A DNA stretch of 46,595 bases from contig NZ_WKKA01000019.1 in NCBI RefSeq assembly GCF_009674885.1, positions 1 to 46,595 on the forward strand. The letters are read 5' to 3'. The position numbers and the translations under genes were made by a program. Position 1 is the stretch's first letter; each line of letters starts with the position of its first letter. The notes beneath the pieces were generated by a model. That model worked only from the letters and a program-made list of their open reading frames with translations. It ran no database searches and was not told the DNA's origin. This document shows positions 8,489 through 17,042 of the stretch, piece by piece. Source of the DNA: Paracoccus sp. S-4012. GTDB taxonomy: Bacteria > Pseudomonadota > Alphaproteobacteria > Rhodobacterales > Rhodobacteraceae.

Positions 8489-8884
8489 GGCGGGTCTGCT
8501 GCCGGGGAGGTTTCGCTCGAGGCTATGAGCACAGACCGACGCGAGGGGAAAGCTCTGCCTGCCCTTTTACACTGTCTTGCCGCGGGCTTGGGGATGCCGG
8601 TTTTCCCGGATCTGGCCGGAAGGGGGAGGCGGTCATCCGTTTTGCCAGCGATGGAGAACGTCGTGCCGCGCCTCCGTTTCTTTGCCGAGAACCGACCTTC
8701 TTTCGGCAGCGGCGCTGTTCATCGACGCCGCGCCTGATGCCTCGGACGGCACGGGGCATTGGTGACGGATTGCAAATGCTCACGATGAGAAGGAACCGCG
8801 GGGCCACCTCGCGGGCGGGCTTTAACCTTCCCGGTGCAGGGACTATCTGCGGCGACCATGACCGTCGCCGCCCCTCTCCGAACC
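8489..8884. other. Intergenic region upstream of metN
   Basis: About 400 bases between divergent genes without a gene I can support. It should hold promoters for both the HPP gene and metNIQ. A small GCAT-loop-ATGC hairpin with TTGCAA in its loop (8756-8780) faintly recalls a SAM-II riboswitch, but the core GCTAA pseudoknot strand is missing, so I do not call one. Confidence 0.4.
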
Positions 8885-9943
8885 ATGACCGAAGGCACCT
8901 CGATCTCCTTCCGCGGGGTCAGCAAGGTCTGGCCCCAGGCAGGCGGGGCCGAGGTCGTGGCGCTGCGCGGTGTCACGCTGGACGTACCGGCGCGGTCGAT
9001 CACCGGGATCATCGGCCGCTCGGGGGCGGGGAAATCGACGCTGCTGCGGATGGCGAACGGGTTGGAGCGGCCCAGTTCGGGGCAGGTGCTGGTCGGCGCC
9101 GACGACGTGGGCGCTGCGCGGGGCGCCGAGTTGCGGCAGATACGGCGCAGCGTGGGAATGATCTTCCAGCACTTCAACCTGCTGGCCAACCGCACCGTTC
9201 GGGCCAACATCGGCCTGCCGCTGGAGATCGCGGGCGTCCCGCGCGCCGAGATCGCCCGGCGCACGGCCGAGCTGATGGAGCTGGTTGGGCTGGCGCCGCT
9301 GGCCGACCGCTATCCGGCGGAGCTGTCGGGCGGGCAGAAGCAGCGCGTCGGCATTGCCCGGGCGCTGGCCACGACGCCATGCGTGCTGCTGTCGGACGAG
9401 GCGACCTCGGCGCTCGACCCGGAAACCACCCGCTCGGTGCTGGCGCTGCTCAGCGACATCAACCGGGAACTGGGGCTGACGATCCTGCTCATCACCCACG
9501 AGATGGCGGTGGTGCGCCAGATCTGCAGCCATGTCGCGGTGATCGAAGCCGGCGAAATCGTCGAGGCGGGCGATACCTACGAGGTCTTCGCCCGCCCCCG
9601 GCATCCGGTCACGCGGTCCTTCCTGACCGGCATCACGACCGTCGCGCTGCCGCAGTTCATCGCCGACCGGCTCCGCCCGGAGCGCCCCGCGGGGCCGTCG
9701 CAGGCGGTGGTGCAGGTGACCTTCGTCGGCGACCACGCGACAGACCCGATGCTGGCGCGCCTCACGCGCGACCTCGGCGTCGAGGTCAACGTTCTGGCCG
9801 GCGCCATCGAGGAGATCGGCGCGCGGCCCTTCGGCAACCTGCTGGTCGGGCTTGAGGCGGATCGCGAGGACGACTCCCGCGCCTATCTGGAACGCCACGG
9901 GCTGATGACGCGGGGGCTGGGCTATGTCGCCGCAACTGGTTGA
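8885..9943 (+). CDS. metN: Methionine ABC transporter ATP-binding protein
   Basis: A 352-residue ATPase of the MetN type. Walker A is GRSGAGKST, the Q-loop lies in IFQHFNLLANRTV, the signature is LSGGQKQRVGIARAL, Walker B is VLLSDEATSALD, and the switch His is in LLITHEMAVV. The last about 80 residues (VVQVTFVGDHATDPMLARL onward) form the NIL/ACT-like domain by which methionine inhibits this transporter. The ATG at 8885 best fits the family N-terminus (ISFRGVSKVW); ATG at 8858 and GTG at 8834 are in frame and possible, and no Shine-Dalgarno decides. metI overlaps its end by 20 bases. Confidence 0.93.
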   Translation: MTEGTSISFRGVSKVWPQAGGAEVVALRGVTLDVPARSITGIIGRSGAGKSTLLRMANGLERPSSGQVLVGADDVGAARGAELRQIRRSVGMIFQHFNLLANRTVRANIGLPLEIAGVPRAEIARRTAELMELVGLAPLADRYPAELSGGQKQRVGIARALATTPCVLLSDEATSALDPETTRSVLALLSDINRELGLTILLITHEMAVVRQICSHVAVIEAGEIVEAGDTYEVFARPRHPVTRSFLTGITTVALPQFIADRLRPERPAGPSQAVVQVTFVGDHATDPMLARLTRDLGVEVNVLAGAIEEIGARPFGNLLVGLEADREDDSRAYLERHGLMTRGLGYVAATG

Positions 9944-10598
9944 GCTGCTCGTCACGGCCACGCTGCAGACCATCTACATGGTCGCGGCCTCGTCGATCCT
10001 CGGCACGCTCATCGGGCTGCCGCTGGGCGTCTTCCTGGCCACCTCGCGCCGGGGCGAGCTGCTGTCGGCGGCGGCCGCCAACCGCGTGCTGGGCCTGGTC
10101 GTCAACGCCACCCGCTCGGTCCCGTTCATCATCCTCGTTGTCGCGATCATCCCGTTCACGCGGATGCTGGTCGGCACCTCGATCGGCACCACGGCCGCGA
10201 TCGTGCCGCTGACCATCGCCGCCGCGCCCTTCATCGCGCGGCTTGTCGAGACCTCGATCCGCGAGATCGACAGCGGCCTGATCGAGGCCGCCCGCGCGAT
10301 GGGCGCCACGCCCGCGCAGATCATCCGCAAGGTGCTGCTGCCGGAAGCCCTGCCCGGCATCGCGCTGGGGCTGACGCTCGCCGTGGTCAGCCTGATCGGC
10401 TATTCCGCGATGGTGGGCGCGGTCGGGGGCGAGGGGCTGGGCGATCTCGGCATCCGCTATGGCTATCAGCGGTTCATGCCCTCCGTGATGCTGGCCGTGG
10501 TGATCGTGCTGATTGTCATGGTCCAGCTGGTGCAGTCGGTCGGCGAGCGCATCGCCGCCCGTTATGACAAGCGCGCCCCGAAGGACCGGGGCCGGTAA
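9924..10598 (+). CDS. metI: Methionine ABC transporter permease
   Basis: A 224-residue inner-membrane permease with about five transmembrane segments. The EAA coupling loop is visible as LIEAARAMGATPAQIIRKVLLPEALPGI (about 115-145), which docks on MetN. N-terminal TATLQTIYMVAASSILGTLIGLPLG and C-terminal VMLAVVIVLIVMVQLVQSVGERIA match the MetI family. The ATG overlaps metN by 20 bases and metQ follows after 15 bases, so the three form one operon. Confidence 0.93.
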   Translation: MSPQLVELLVTATLQTIYMVAASSILGTLIGLPLGVFLATSRRGELLSAAAANRVLGLVVNATRSVPFIILVVAIIPFTRMLVGTSIGTTAAIVPLTIAAAPFIARLVETSIREIDSGLIEAARAMGATPAQIIRKVLLPEALPGIALGLTLAVVSLIGYSAMVGAVGGEGLGDLGIRYGYQRFMPSVMLAVVIVLIVMVQLVQSVGERIAARYDKRAPKDRGR

Positions 10599-10613
10599 CA
10601 GAAAGGACAAGCC

Positions 10614-11393
10614 ATGCGTCGCATTCTGGCCGCATCCGCCGCCGCTCTCGCCCTGACGGCCGGGCTGGCGGCTGCCGAGGACATCAAGGTCGGCGTCTCG
10701 CCCGGCGAACACGCCGAGATCATGGAGGAGGTTGCAAAGCTCGCCGCGCCGCAGGGCCTCAACATCGACGTGATCGAGTTCTCGGATTATGTCGTGCCGA
10801 ACCAGGCCCTGGCCGATGGCGACATCCAGGCCAACAGCTTCCAGCATCAGCCCTATCTGGACAACCAGATCAGGGACCGCGGCTTCGATCTGGTGACGGT
10901 CGCCAAGACCATCACCACGCCGATGGGCGTCTATTCGACGAAGCTGGAGTCGATGAACGCGCTGCCAGACGGCGCGCGGGTGGCGATCCCGAACGACCCG
11001 ACCAACGGCGGCCGCGCGCTGCTGATCCTGCAGGATCTGGGCGTGCTGACCGTCGATCCCGAAGCCGGGCTGACGCCGTCGCCGCTGGACGTGACCGGGA
11101 ACCCGAAGAACCTGCGGTTCATGGAACTGGACGCCGCCCAGCTGCCGCGCGCACTGGCCGACGCCGATATCGCGCTGATCAACACCAACTATGCGCTGGC
11201 CGCCGGGATGAATCCCAAGGACGACGCGATCGCGATGGAAAAGGCCGACAGCCCCTACGCGAACATCATCGTCGTGCGTGCCGGCGACGAGAACCAGCCC
11301 TGGGTGAAGCAACTGGTCGAGATCTATCACTCGCCCGAAATCAAGTCGTTCATCGACACGAAATACCAGGGCGCTGTCATCACCTCGTGGTGA
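10614..11393 (+). CDS. metQ: MetQ/NlpA-family methionine-binding protein
   Basis: A 259-residue periplasmic solute-binding protein of the NlpA family (IKVGVSPGEHAEIMEEVAKLA, FSDYVVPNQALADGDIQANSFQH, LALINTNYAL-type segment at about 190). It delivers D/L-methionine to MetNI. The signal peptide MRRILAASAAALALTAGLAAAED ends in an Ala-X-Ala signal peptidase I site rather than a lipobox Cys, so unlike E. coli MetQ it should be a free periplasmic protein. An AGAAAGGA ribosome-binding site precedes the ATG. A nested hairpin just after the stop can terminate the operon. Confidence 0.92.
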   Translation: MRRILAASAAALALTAGLAAAEDIKVGVSPGEHAEIMEEVAKLAAPQGLNIDVIEFSDYVVPNQALADGDIQANSFQHQPYLDNQIRDRGFDLVTVAKTITTPMGVYSTKLESMNALPDGARVAIPNDPTNGGRALLILQDLGVLTVDPEAGLTPSPLDVTGNPKNLRFMELDAAQLPRALADADIALINTNYALAAGMNPKDDAIAMEKADSPYANIIVVRAGDENQPWVKQLVEIYHSPEIKSFIDTKYQGAVITSW

Positions 11394-11394
11394 G

Positions 11395-11427
11395 GCAGGC
11401 GCCCTGCCTTGGCAGGGGAGTGCCTGC
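11395..11427 (+). terminator. Nested hairpin after metQ
   Basis: An inner perfect stem CCCTGCC-TT-GGCAGGG (11402-11417) sits within outer arms GCAGGC (11395-11400) and GCCTGC (11422-11427). It directly follows the metQ stop and lies between convergent metQ and ychF. No T-run follows, so termination efficiency is uncertain. Confidence 0.55.
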
Positions 11428-11510
11428 GCCCACTCGGCCGGCGTGTCCAGCAGCAAGCGGCGTGGGAGAACAAAGGTTACTGGAGGGCGTCGGCGCGGGC
11501 CCGGCGGCCT

Positions 11511-12608
11511 TCAGGCGTTGAACAGGAAGTGCAGCACGTCGCCGTCCTGGACCTCGTAGGACTTGCCCTCGACGCGGAACTTGCCGGCCTCTCGCGCGCC
11601 CGCCTCGCCGCGGCCGGCGACGTAGTCGGCATAGGCCACGGTCTCGGCGCGGATGAAGCCCTTTTCGAAGTCGCCGTGGATCACGCCTGCCGCCTGCGGG
11701 GCGAGGGTGCCCTTGGGGATGGTCCAGGCGCGGGCCTCCTTGGGGCCGACGGTGAAGTAGGTCTGCAGGCCCAGCAGCTCGTAGCCGGCGCGGATCAGGC
11801 GGTCGAGGCCGGCCTCGTCGAGGCCCATCTCGGCGAGGAACTCGGCGGCCTCCTCGGGGGAGAGCTGGGCCAGTTCCTCCTCGATGCGGGCCGAGATCAC
11901 CACGTGCCCGGCGCCTTCGGCTTCGGCCTTGGCAGCCACGGCCCGCGTCAGGGCGTTGCCGTCCGCGGCCTCCGCTTCGGCGACGTTGCAGACGTAGAGG
12001 ACGGGCTTCGCCGTCAGGAGCTGCAGCTGATCCCAGGCGCGGGCGTCCTCCTCCGGGACCGGCACCGTGCGCGCCGGGCGGCCGGCCTCGAGCGCCGCCT
12101 GCGCGGCCTTCAGCAACCGTTCCTGCGCGAGGGCCTCCTTGTCGCCGCCCTTCACCTTGCGGGCGAGGTTCGCCAGCCGCCGCTCGACCGACTCGAGATC
12201 GGCGATCATCAGTTCGGTCTCGATGGTCTCGGCGTCGGCCAGCGGGTCCACGCGGCCCTCGACATGGGTGATGTCGCCGTCCTCGAAGCAGCGCAGGACA
12301 TGGGCGATGGCGTCCACCTCGCGGATGTTGGCGAGGAACTGGTTGCCGAGGCCCTCGCCGCGACTCGCGCCCTTCACGAGTCCCGCGATATCCACGAAAG
12401 TGATGCGGGTCGGGATGATCTGGCGCGAGCCGGCGATGCCGGCCAGCGTGTCGAGGCGCGGGTCGGGGACCGCGACCTCGCCCACGTTCGGCTCGATCGT
12501 GCAGAAGGGGAAGTTCGCCGCCTGCGCCGCGGCGGTGCGGGTCAGCGCGTTGAAGAGCGTGGACTTGCCGACATTCGGCAGCCCGACGATGCCCATGCGA
12601 AAGCCCAT
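11511..12608 (-). CDS. ychF: Redox-regulated ATPase YchF (Obg-like)
   Basis: A 365-residue P-loop protein of the YchF/OLA1 group, which prefers ATP and associates with ribosomes. G1 is [10 protein letters not shown]3 is [20 protein letters not shown], and the family-typical [14 protein letters not shown] follows. A coiled-coil insertion spans about 130-200 ([19 protein letters not shown]), and the C-terminal TGS domain ends in [15 protein letters not shown]. Length and ends match the family. The gene is monocistronic and faces metQ. Confidence 0.95.
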   Translation of the reverse strand: MGFRMGIVGLPNVGKSTLFNALTRTAAAQAANFPFCTIEPNVGEVAVPDPRLDTLAGIAGSRQIIPTRITFVDIAGLVKGASRGEGLGNQFLANIREVDAIAHVLRCFEDGDITHVEGRVDPLADAETIETELMIADLESVERRLANLARKVKGGDKEALAQERLLKAAQAALEAGRPARTVPVPEEDARAWDQLQLLTAKPVLYVCNVAEAEAADGNALTRAVAAKAEAEGAGHVVISARIEEELAQLSPEEAAEFLAEMGLDEAGLDRLIRAGYELLGLQTYFTVGPKEARAWTIPKGTLAPQAAGVIHGDFEKGFIRAETVAYADYVAGRGEAGAREAGKFRVEGKSYEVQDGDVLHFLFNA

Positions 12609-12674
12609 GATCCCGACCCCTTGCTGAAGAACCCGCGCCTTCTAGGGCAGCCGTCTCGCTTGGTAAAGCGCGCC

Positions 12675-13355
12675 TCAGCCGAGCCAGCGGCGGGCGAGCG
12701 GCGCGAGGTCATCGAAATGCGCCAGCACCGCGTCGGGCGAGAGGCGGGTGATGCCCTCGCCCTCCGGCCCGAAGCCGACGAGGGCGACCTTCACGCCCAC
12801 GGCGCGGGCGGTGTCGCGGTCGGTGATGGTGTCGCCGACGAGGAAGCTGCGCCGGACCTCGCCGCCCGCCAGTTCCACCGCGCGGCGGTAGGGGCGCGGG
12901 TCGGGCTTGCGGACCGGCAGCGTGTCGGCGCCGATCATCGCCGCAAAGCGGTGGCTGAGCCGCAGCGCGGCCAGCAGGTCATGGGCCAGCTTCGCGGGCT
13001 TGTTGGTGCAGATGGCGAGGCGGTAGCCCTCGGTCGCGAGGGCGTCCAGCGCCGTCTCGACGCCCGGATAGAGGGTCGTGTGGACGGCGACGTTGCGGCC
13101 GTAATGCTCGAGGAGGCGCGGGTAGTCGTCGTCCTCGGCGCCCGGCGGCAGCAGCAGGTCGCCCGGCATCCGCCCGTAGCCCGCCTGCAGCATCGCCCGC
13201 CCGCCCTTGAAGGCGGTGAGCGCGTCCTTCACCGGGTCGAGCGCCGCCTCGATCCCCCGGTCGGCGAGGGTCGCGTTCGCGGCCGCGATCAGGTCGGCCG
13301 CGGTGTCCGCGAGCGTGCCGTCGAGGTCGAACACCACCGTTCCGGGAACCGCCAT
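12675..13355 (-). CDS. gph: Phosphoglycolate phosphatase (HAD family)
   Basis: A 226-residue HAD hydrolase. Motif I VVFDLDGTLADT carries the nucleophile and acid aspartates (D10, D12), motif II is ICTNKP, motif III is the Lys of LPVRKPDPRPY, and motif IV is FLVGDTITDRDTARAVG. The helical cap lies between motifs I and II. This fits Gph, which removes 2-phosphoglycolate formed by RuBisCO oxygenation or DNA-end repair; related HAD phosphatases cannot be fully excluded. I place the start at 13355 (MAVPGTVVFDLDG) because upstream in-frame residues are not family-like. It is divergent from glmU with 105 bases between. Confidence 0.88.
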   Translation of the reverse strand: MAVPGTVVFDLDGTLADTAADLIAAANATLADRGIEAALDPVKDALTAFKGGRAMLQAGYGRMPGDLLLPPGAEDDDYPRLLEHYGRNVAVHTTLYPGVETALDALATEGYRLAICTNKPAKLAHDLLAALRLSHRFAAMIGADTLPVRKPDPRPYRRAVELAGGEVRRSFLVGDTITDRDTARAVGVKVALVGFGPEGEGITRLSPDAVLAHFDDLAPLARRWLG

Positions 13356-13460
13356 GCCGTAACCTTCCGTTGCCAAGCGTGACCGGGCCGCCCCTTGGCC
13401 CCCGGCGGATGCCTCGTTAGAAGCCGCGGTCAGGCAAGACAACCGGCAGGGCGGGATTTC

Positions 13461-14804
13461 ATGGCGAGGGAAGTTGCGGCGGTCATCCTCGCCGCCGGTC
13501 AGGGCAGCCGCATGCGGTCCGACTTGCCCAAGGTGCTGCATCGCCTCGGCGGCGTGCCGTTGATGGCGCATGCGATGGCCGCGGCGCGGGTGCTGGAGCC
13601 GGCGCATCTGGTGCTGGTCGCGGGGCATGGGGCGGAGGCGGTCTCGGCCGCCGCCGCGAAGCTCGACCCGGAGGCGAAGATCGCGCTGCAATCGGAGCAG
13701 AAGGGCACCGGCCACGCGGTCGCGCAGGCGCTGCCGCTGCTGGATGGGTTCGAGGGGCGGGTGCTGGTCCTCTATGGCGACACGCCGTTCATCGCGCCCC
13801 AGACGCTGGAGGAACTCGCCGGACACTCGGCCGACATCGTCGTGCTGGGCTTCGAGGCCGCCGATCCGGGCCGCTACGGTCGTCTGGTCGTGGGGGCCGA
13901 GGGCCTTGAAAAGATCGTCGAGTGGAAGGACGCCGACGCCGCCACACGGCAGATCGCGCTCTGCAACTCGGGCGTGCTGGCGGCCGATGCGGGACTGCTG
14001 CGCGAACTGGTCGGGCGGCTCGGCAACGACAACGCGGCGGGGGAATACTACCTCACCGATGTCGTGGGCCTCGCCCGCGAGGCCGGGCGGCGCGTGGATG
14101 TCGTCACCTGCGACGAGGCCGAGACGCTGGGCATCAACACCCGGATTGAACTCGCCGCCGCCGAGGCCGCCTTCCAGTCCCGCGCCCGCGCCGCCGCGAT
14201 GGAGGATGGCGTCACGCTGACCGATCCCGCGACGGTCTGGTTCGCGCTCGACACCGCCGTCGGCCGCGACGCCATCATCGGCCCCAACGTGGTCTTCGGC
14301 CCCGGCGTCACCATCGAGAGCGGGGCCGAGATCCTGCCCTTCTGCCATCTCGAGGGCTGCCATGTCAGCGCCGGCGCCACGGTCGGCCCCTTCGCCCGCC
14401 TGCGCCCCGGCGCCGAACTGGGCGGCGACGTGCATGTGGGCAATTTCGTCGAGGTGAAGAACAGCGTGCTCCACGAGGGGGCGAAGGTCGGCCACCTGAC
14501 CTATCTGGGCGATGCGGAGATCGGCGAGGGCACGAACATCGGCGCGGGGACCGTGACCTGCAACTACGACGGCGTGATGAAGCACCGCACCGTGATCGGC
14601 GCGCGCGCCTTCATCGGCAGCGACACGATGCTGGTCGCGCCGGTGACGGTGGGCGACCGGGCCGTGACGGGCTCGGGGTCGGTCATCACCGAGGATGTGC
14701 CGGCCGATGCGCTCGCCCTCGGGCGGTCGCGGCAGGTGACAAGGCCGGGCCTTGGAGCGCGGATCATGGAAAGCCTGCGGGCGCAGAAGAAGGAGCGCGG
14801 CTGA
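13461..14804 (+). CDS. glmU: Bifunctional UDP-GlcNAc pyrophosphorylase / GlcN-1-P acetyltransferase
   Basis: A 447-residue two-domain enzyme making UDP-GlcNAc for peptidoglycan and lipopolysaccharide. The N-terminal uridylyltransferase has LAAGQGSRMRSDLPKVLH, QKGTGHAV and VLYGDTPFI. From about residue 250 a left-handed beta-helix of hexapeptide repeats (IIGPNVVFGPGVTIESGAEI, and ENIGAG-type EGTNIGAGTVTCNYDG) carries the acetyltransferase. The ATG at 13461 begins MAREVAAVILAAGQG, as in the family. Its TGA overlaps the glmS ATG, so consecutive pathway steps are co-translated. Confidence 0.96.
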   Translation: MAREVAAVILAAGQGSRMRSDLPKVLHRLGGVPLMAHAMAAARVLEPAHLVLVAGHGAEAVSAAAAKLDPEAKIALQSEQKGTGHAVAQALPLLDGFEGRVLVLYGDTPFIAPQTLEELAGHSADIVVLGFEAADPGRYGRLVVGAEGLEKIVEWKDADAATRQIALCNSGVLAADAGLLRELVGRLGNDNAAGEYYLTDVVGLAREAGRRVDVVTCDEAETLGINTRIELAAAEAAFQSRARAAAMEDGVTLTDPATVWFALDTAVGRDAIIGPNVVFGPGVTIESGAEILPFCHLEGCHVSAGATVGPFARLRPGAELGGDVHVGNFVEVKNSVLHEGAKVGHLTYLGDAEIGEGTNIGAGTVTCNYDGVMKHRTVIGARAFIGSDTMLVAPVTVGDRAVTGSGSVITEDVPADALALGRSRQVTRPGLGARIMESLRAQKKERG

Positions 14805-16621
14805 TGTGCGGGATCGTCGGAATCCTCGGGCGGCATGAGGTCGGCCCGCAACTGGTCGAGGCGCTGAAGCGACTGGAATACCGCGGCTATGACAGCGCCG
14901 GGATCGCCACCGTGGACGCCGAGGGGACGCTCGCCCGCCGCCGCGCCGTCGGCAAGCTGGTCAACCTCTCGGACCGGCTGGTCCATGACCCGCTGACCGG
15001 CCTCTCAGGCATCGGTCATACCCGCTGGGCCACCCATGGCGCCGCGACCGAGGGCAACGCGCACCCGCACGCGCATGGCGCGGTCGCCGTGGTCCACAAC
15101 GGCATCATCGAGAACTACCGCGAACTCCGCGCCGAACTCGCGGCGGAGGGCATCGGGCCGGAAACCGAGACCGACACGGAAACGGTGGCCTTGCTCACGG
15201 GGCGCTATCTCGCGCAGGGCATGACCCCGCTGGAAGCCGTGCGCGCGACGCTCGCCCGGCTCGAAGGCGCCTTCGCGCTCGCCTTCCTGTTCGACCGCGA
15301 GGGCGACCTGATGATCGGCGCCCGGAAGGGCTCGCCGCTGGCGGTGGGGCATGGCGACGGCGAGATGTTCCTCGGCTCGGACGCCATCGCGCTCGCGCCC
15401 TTCACCGACCGCATCACCTATCTCGAGGACGGCGACCATGTGGTGCTGACCCGCGCCGGCGCCGAGGTCTTCGACGCCGCGGGCCGGCGGGCGAACCGCG
15501 ACATGGCGCGCATCGACGTGGGCGCGACGGCCATCGACAAGGCCGGGCACCGGCATTTCATGGCCAAGGAGATCGCCGAGCAGCCGCGGGTGGTCGAGGA
15601 CGTGCTGACGCATTACCTCGACGGCGACCGGATCGTGCTGCCCGAGGCGATGGATTTCCGCGAGGTGGACCGCATCGTGCTGGTCGGCTGCGGCACCGCG
15701 CATCTGGCCGGGCATGTGGCGAAATACTGGTTCGAGCAGATCGCGGGGCTGCCCTGCGACATCGACATTGCCTCCGAGTTCCGCTACCGCGAGCCGCCGC
15801 TCTCGGACCGCTCATGGGCGATCTTCGTCAGCCAGTCGGGCGAGACCGCCGACACGCTCGCGGCGCTGCACTACGCGCAAGGGCGGGTGGCGAAGACCAT
15901 CGGCGTCGTGAACGTGGGCACCTCGGCCATCGCCCGCGAGGCCGACCTGGCGCTGCCGACGCTGGCCGGGGTGGAGGTCTGCGTGGCGTCGTCGAAGGCG
16001 TTTACGTGCCAGCTGACGGTGCTGGCGGTCCTCGCCCTCAAGGCCGCGCGGGATCGCGGCCGACTGGACGACGCCGCCCTCGCCGCGCATCTGGCCGACC
16101 TGCGCGCCATGCCTGCGCTTCTGGCGCAGGCGCTGAACGTGTCCGAGGATTGCCGGGAGCTGGCGGGCTGGCTCGCCGAGGCGCAGGACGTCCTCTATCT
16201 CGGCCGCGGCGGGCTCTACCCCGTCGCGCTCGAAGGGGCGCTGAAGCTCAAGGAGCTGAGCTACATCCATGCCGAGGGCTATGCCTCGGGCGAGCTCAAG
16301 CACGGGCCGATCGCGCTGATCGACCGCAACGTGCCGGTGGTGGTGCTGGCGCAAAGCGGGCCGCTGTTCGACAAAACGGTGTCGAACATGCAGGAGGTGA
16401 TGGCCCGTCACGGCCAGGTGCTGCTGGTCTCGGACCCGGAGGGAGTCGAGCGGGCGGGTGCCGGCACTCACGCCACGCTGACCGTGCCGCAGGGCGGCGG
16501 CGCCTTCGCGCCGATCCTCTACGCGGTGCCGATGCAGTATCTGGCCTATCACACGGCGGTCGCCAAGGGCACCGACGTGGACCAGCCGCGCAACCTCGCG
16601 AAGTCCGTGACCGTGGAGTAG
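14804..16621 (+). CDS. glmS: Glutamine-fructose-6-phosphate aminotransferase (isomerizing)
   Basis: A 605-residue enzyme that converts fructose-6-phosphate plus glutamine to glucosamine-6-phosphate, the step before GlmM/GlmU. The N-terminal glutaminase begins with nucleophile Cys2 (MCGIVGILG) and contains GIGHTRWATHG and HNGIIENY. Two SIS domains follow, with GCGTAHLAG, SQSGETADTLAAL and SSKAFTCQLTVLAVL; the C-terminus ends in QPRNLAKSVTVE as in the family. GAAGGAG lies at the end of glmU ahead of the ATG. I see no GlmS ribozyme; expression probably follows glmU. Confidence 0.97.
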   Translation: MCGIVGILGRHEVGPQLVEALKRLEYRGYDSAGIATVDAEGTLARRRAVGKLVNLSDRLVHDPLTGLSGIGHTRWATHGAATEGNAHPHAHGAVAVVHNGIIENYRELRAELAAEGIGPETETDTETVALLTGRYLAQGMTPLEAVRATLARLEGAFALAFLFDREGDLMIGARKGSPLAVGHGDGEMFLGSDAIALAPFTDRITYLEDGDHVVLTRAGAEVFDAAGRRANRDMARIDVGATAIDKAGHRHFMAKEIAEQPRVVEDVLTHYLDGDRIVLPEAMDFREVDRIVLVGCGTAHLAGHVAKYWFEQIAGLPCDIDIASEFRYREPPLSDRSWAIFVSQSGETADTLAALHYAQGRVAKTIGVVNVGTSAIAREADLALPTLAGVEVCVASSKAFTCQLTVLAVLALKAARDRGRLDDAALAAHLADLRAMPALLAQALNVSEDCRELAGWLAEAQDVLYLGRGGLYPVALEGALKLKELSYIHAEGYASGELKHGPIALIDRNVPVVVLAQSGPLFDKTVSNMQEVMARHGQVLLVSDPEGVERAGAGTHATLTVPQGGGAFAPILYAVPMQYLAYHTAVAKGTDVDQPRNLAKSVTVE

Positions 16622-16642
16622 CGGCCCCGAAGCGGCCGCTAC
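16618..16642. terminator. Perfect 9-bp hairpin spanning both stop codons
   Basis: GTAGCGGCC (16618-16626) pairs exactly with GGCCGCTAC (16634-16642) across a 7-base loop. The left arm contains the TAG of glmS and the right arm contains, on the other strand, the TAG of the converging Fe-S carrier gene. A shared bidirectional terminator is the simplest reading; there is no T-run. Confidence 0.6.
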
Positions 16643-16974
16643 ATCGAGAAGGATGTGCCGCAGCCGCAGGACGAGGCGGCGTTCGGGTTGCGGATCACGA
16701 AGCGGGCGCCGATCAGCTCGTCCTCGAAGTCGATCGTGGCCCCGGCGAGGAACGGCAGCGACACGGGGTCCACGACCACCTTCTGCCCGTCGCCTTCCAG
16801 CACGAGATCGTCCTCCGCCGGGGCGTCGAGGCGGATGTCATACTGGAAACCCGAGCAGCCGCCGCCCAGCACGGCGACGCGCAATGGCTGCGGTGTGCCC
16901 GCGGCATTGATCTCGGCCAGCCGGGCGAAGGCGCGGGGGGAGACGGTCGGGGGGAGGTTGAGCGAGACGTTCAT
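16639..16974 (-). CDS. erpA: HesB/IscA-family iron-sulfur cluster insertion protein (ErpA-like)
   Basis: A 111-residue A-type carrier that holds and delivers Fe-S clusters to apoproteins. The three cluster cysteines are present: GGGCSGFQYDI and the C-terminal SSCGCGTSF. The N-terminus NVSLNLPPTVSPRAFARLAEI is typical. Telling ErpA from other A-type carriers by sequence alone is uncertain. SufE encoded nearby (18280-18687) belongs to the same assembly process, although the two genes are not in one operon. Confidence 0.88.
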   Translation of the reverse strand: MNVSLNLPPTVSPRAFARLAEINAAGTPQPLRVAVLGGGCSGFQYDIRLDAPAEDDLVLEGDGQKVVVDPVSLPFLAGATIDFEDELIGARFVIRNPNAASSCGCGTSFSM

Positions 16975-17042
16975 GGGGCGTTCCCGTTCTTGGCGGTCTC
17001 CCCACGATATAGGCTCGCCCCCGTAGACCGCAAGGAAGCCCG

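Noticed and set aside
8756..8857. Possible SAM-II-like riboswitch upstream of metN (GCAT/ATGC stem with TTGCAA in the loop)
   Set aside because: The conserved GCTAA-type pseudoknot strand and the GATTT loop sequence are missing; resemblance is limited to a short stem and TTGCAA.
9786..11456. 556-residue antisense frame over metNIQ
   Set aside because: Asp/His/Gly/Arg-rich shadow of the metNIQ genes without any recognisable motif.
11409..13382. 657-residue frame antisense to ychF and gph
   Set aside because: Shadow frame; both sense genes have full family motifs.
14700..14810. glmS ribozyme
   Set aside because: glmS overlaps the end of glmU directly, leaving no untranslated leader for a ribozyme.
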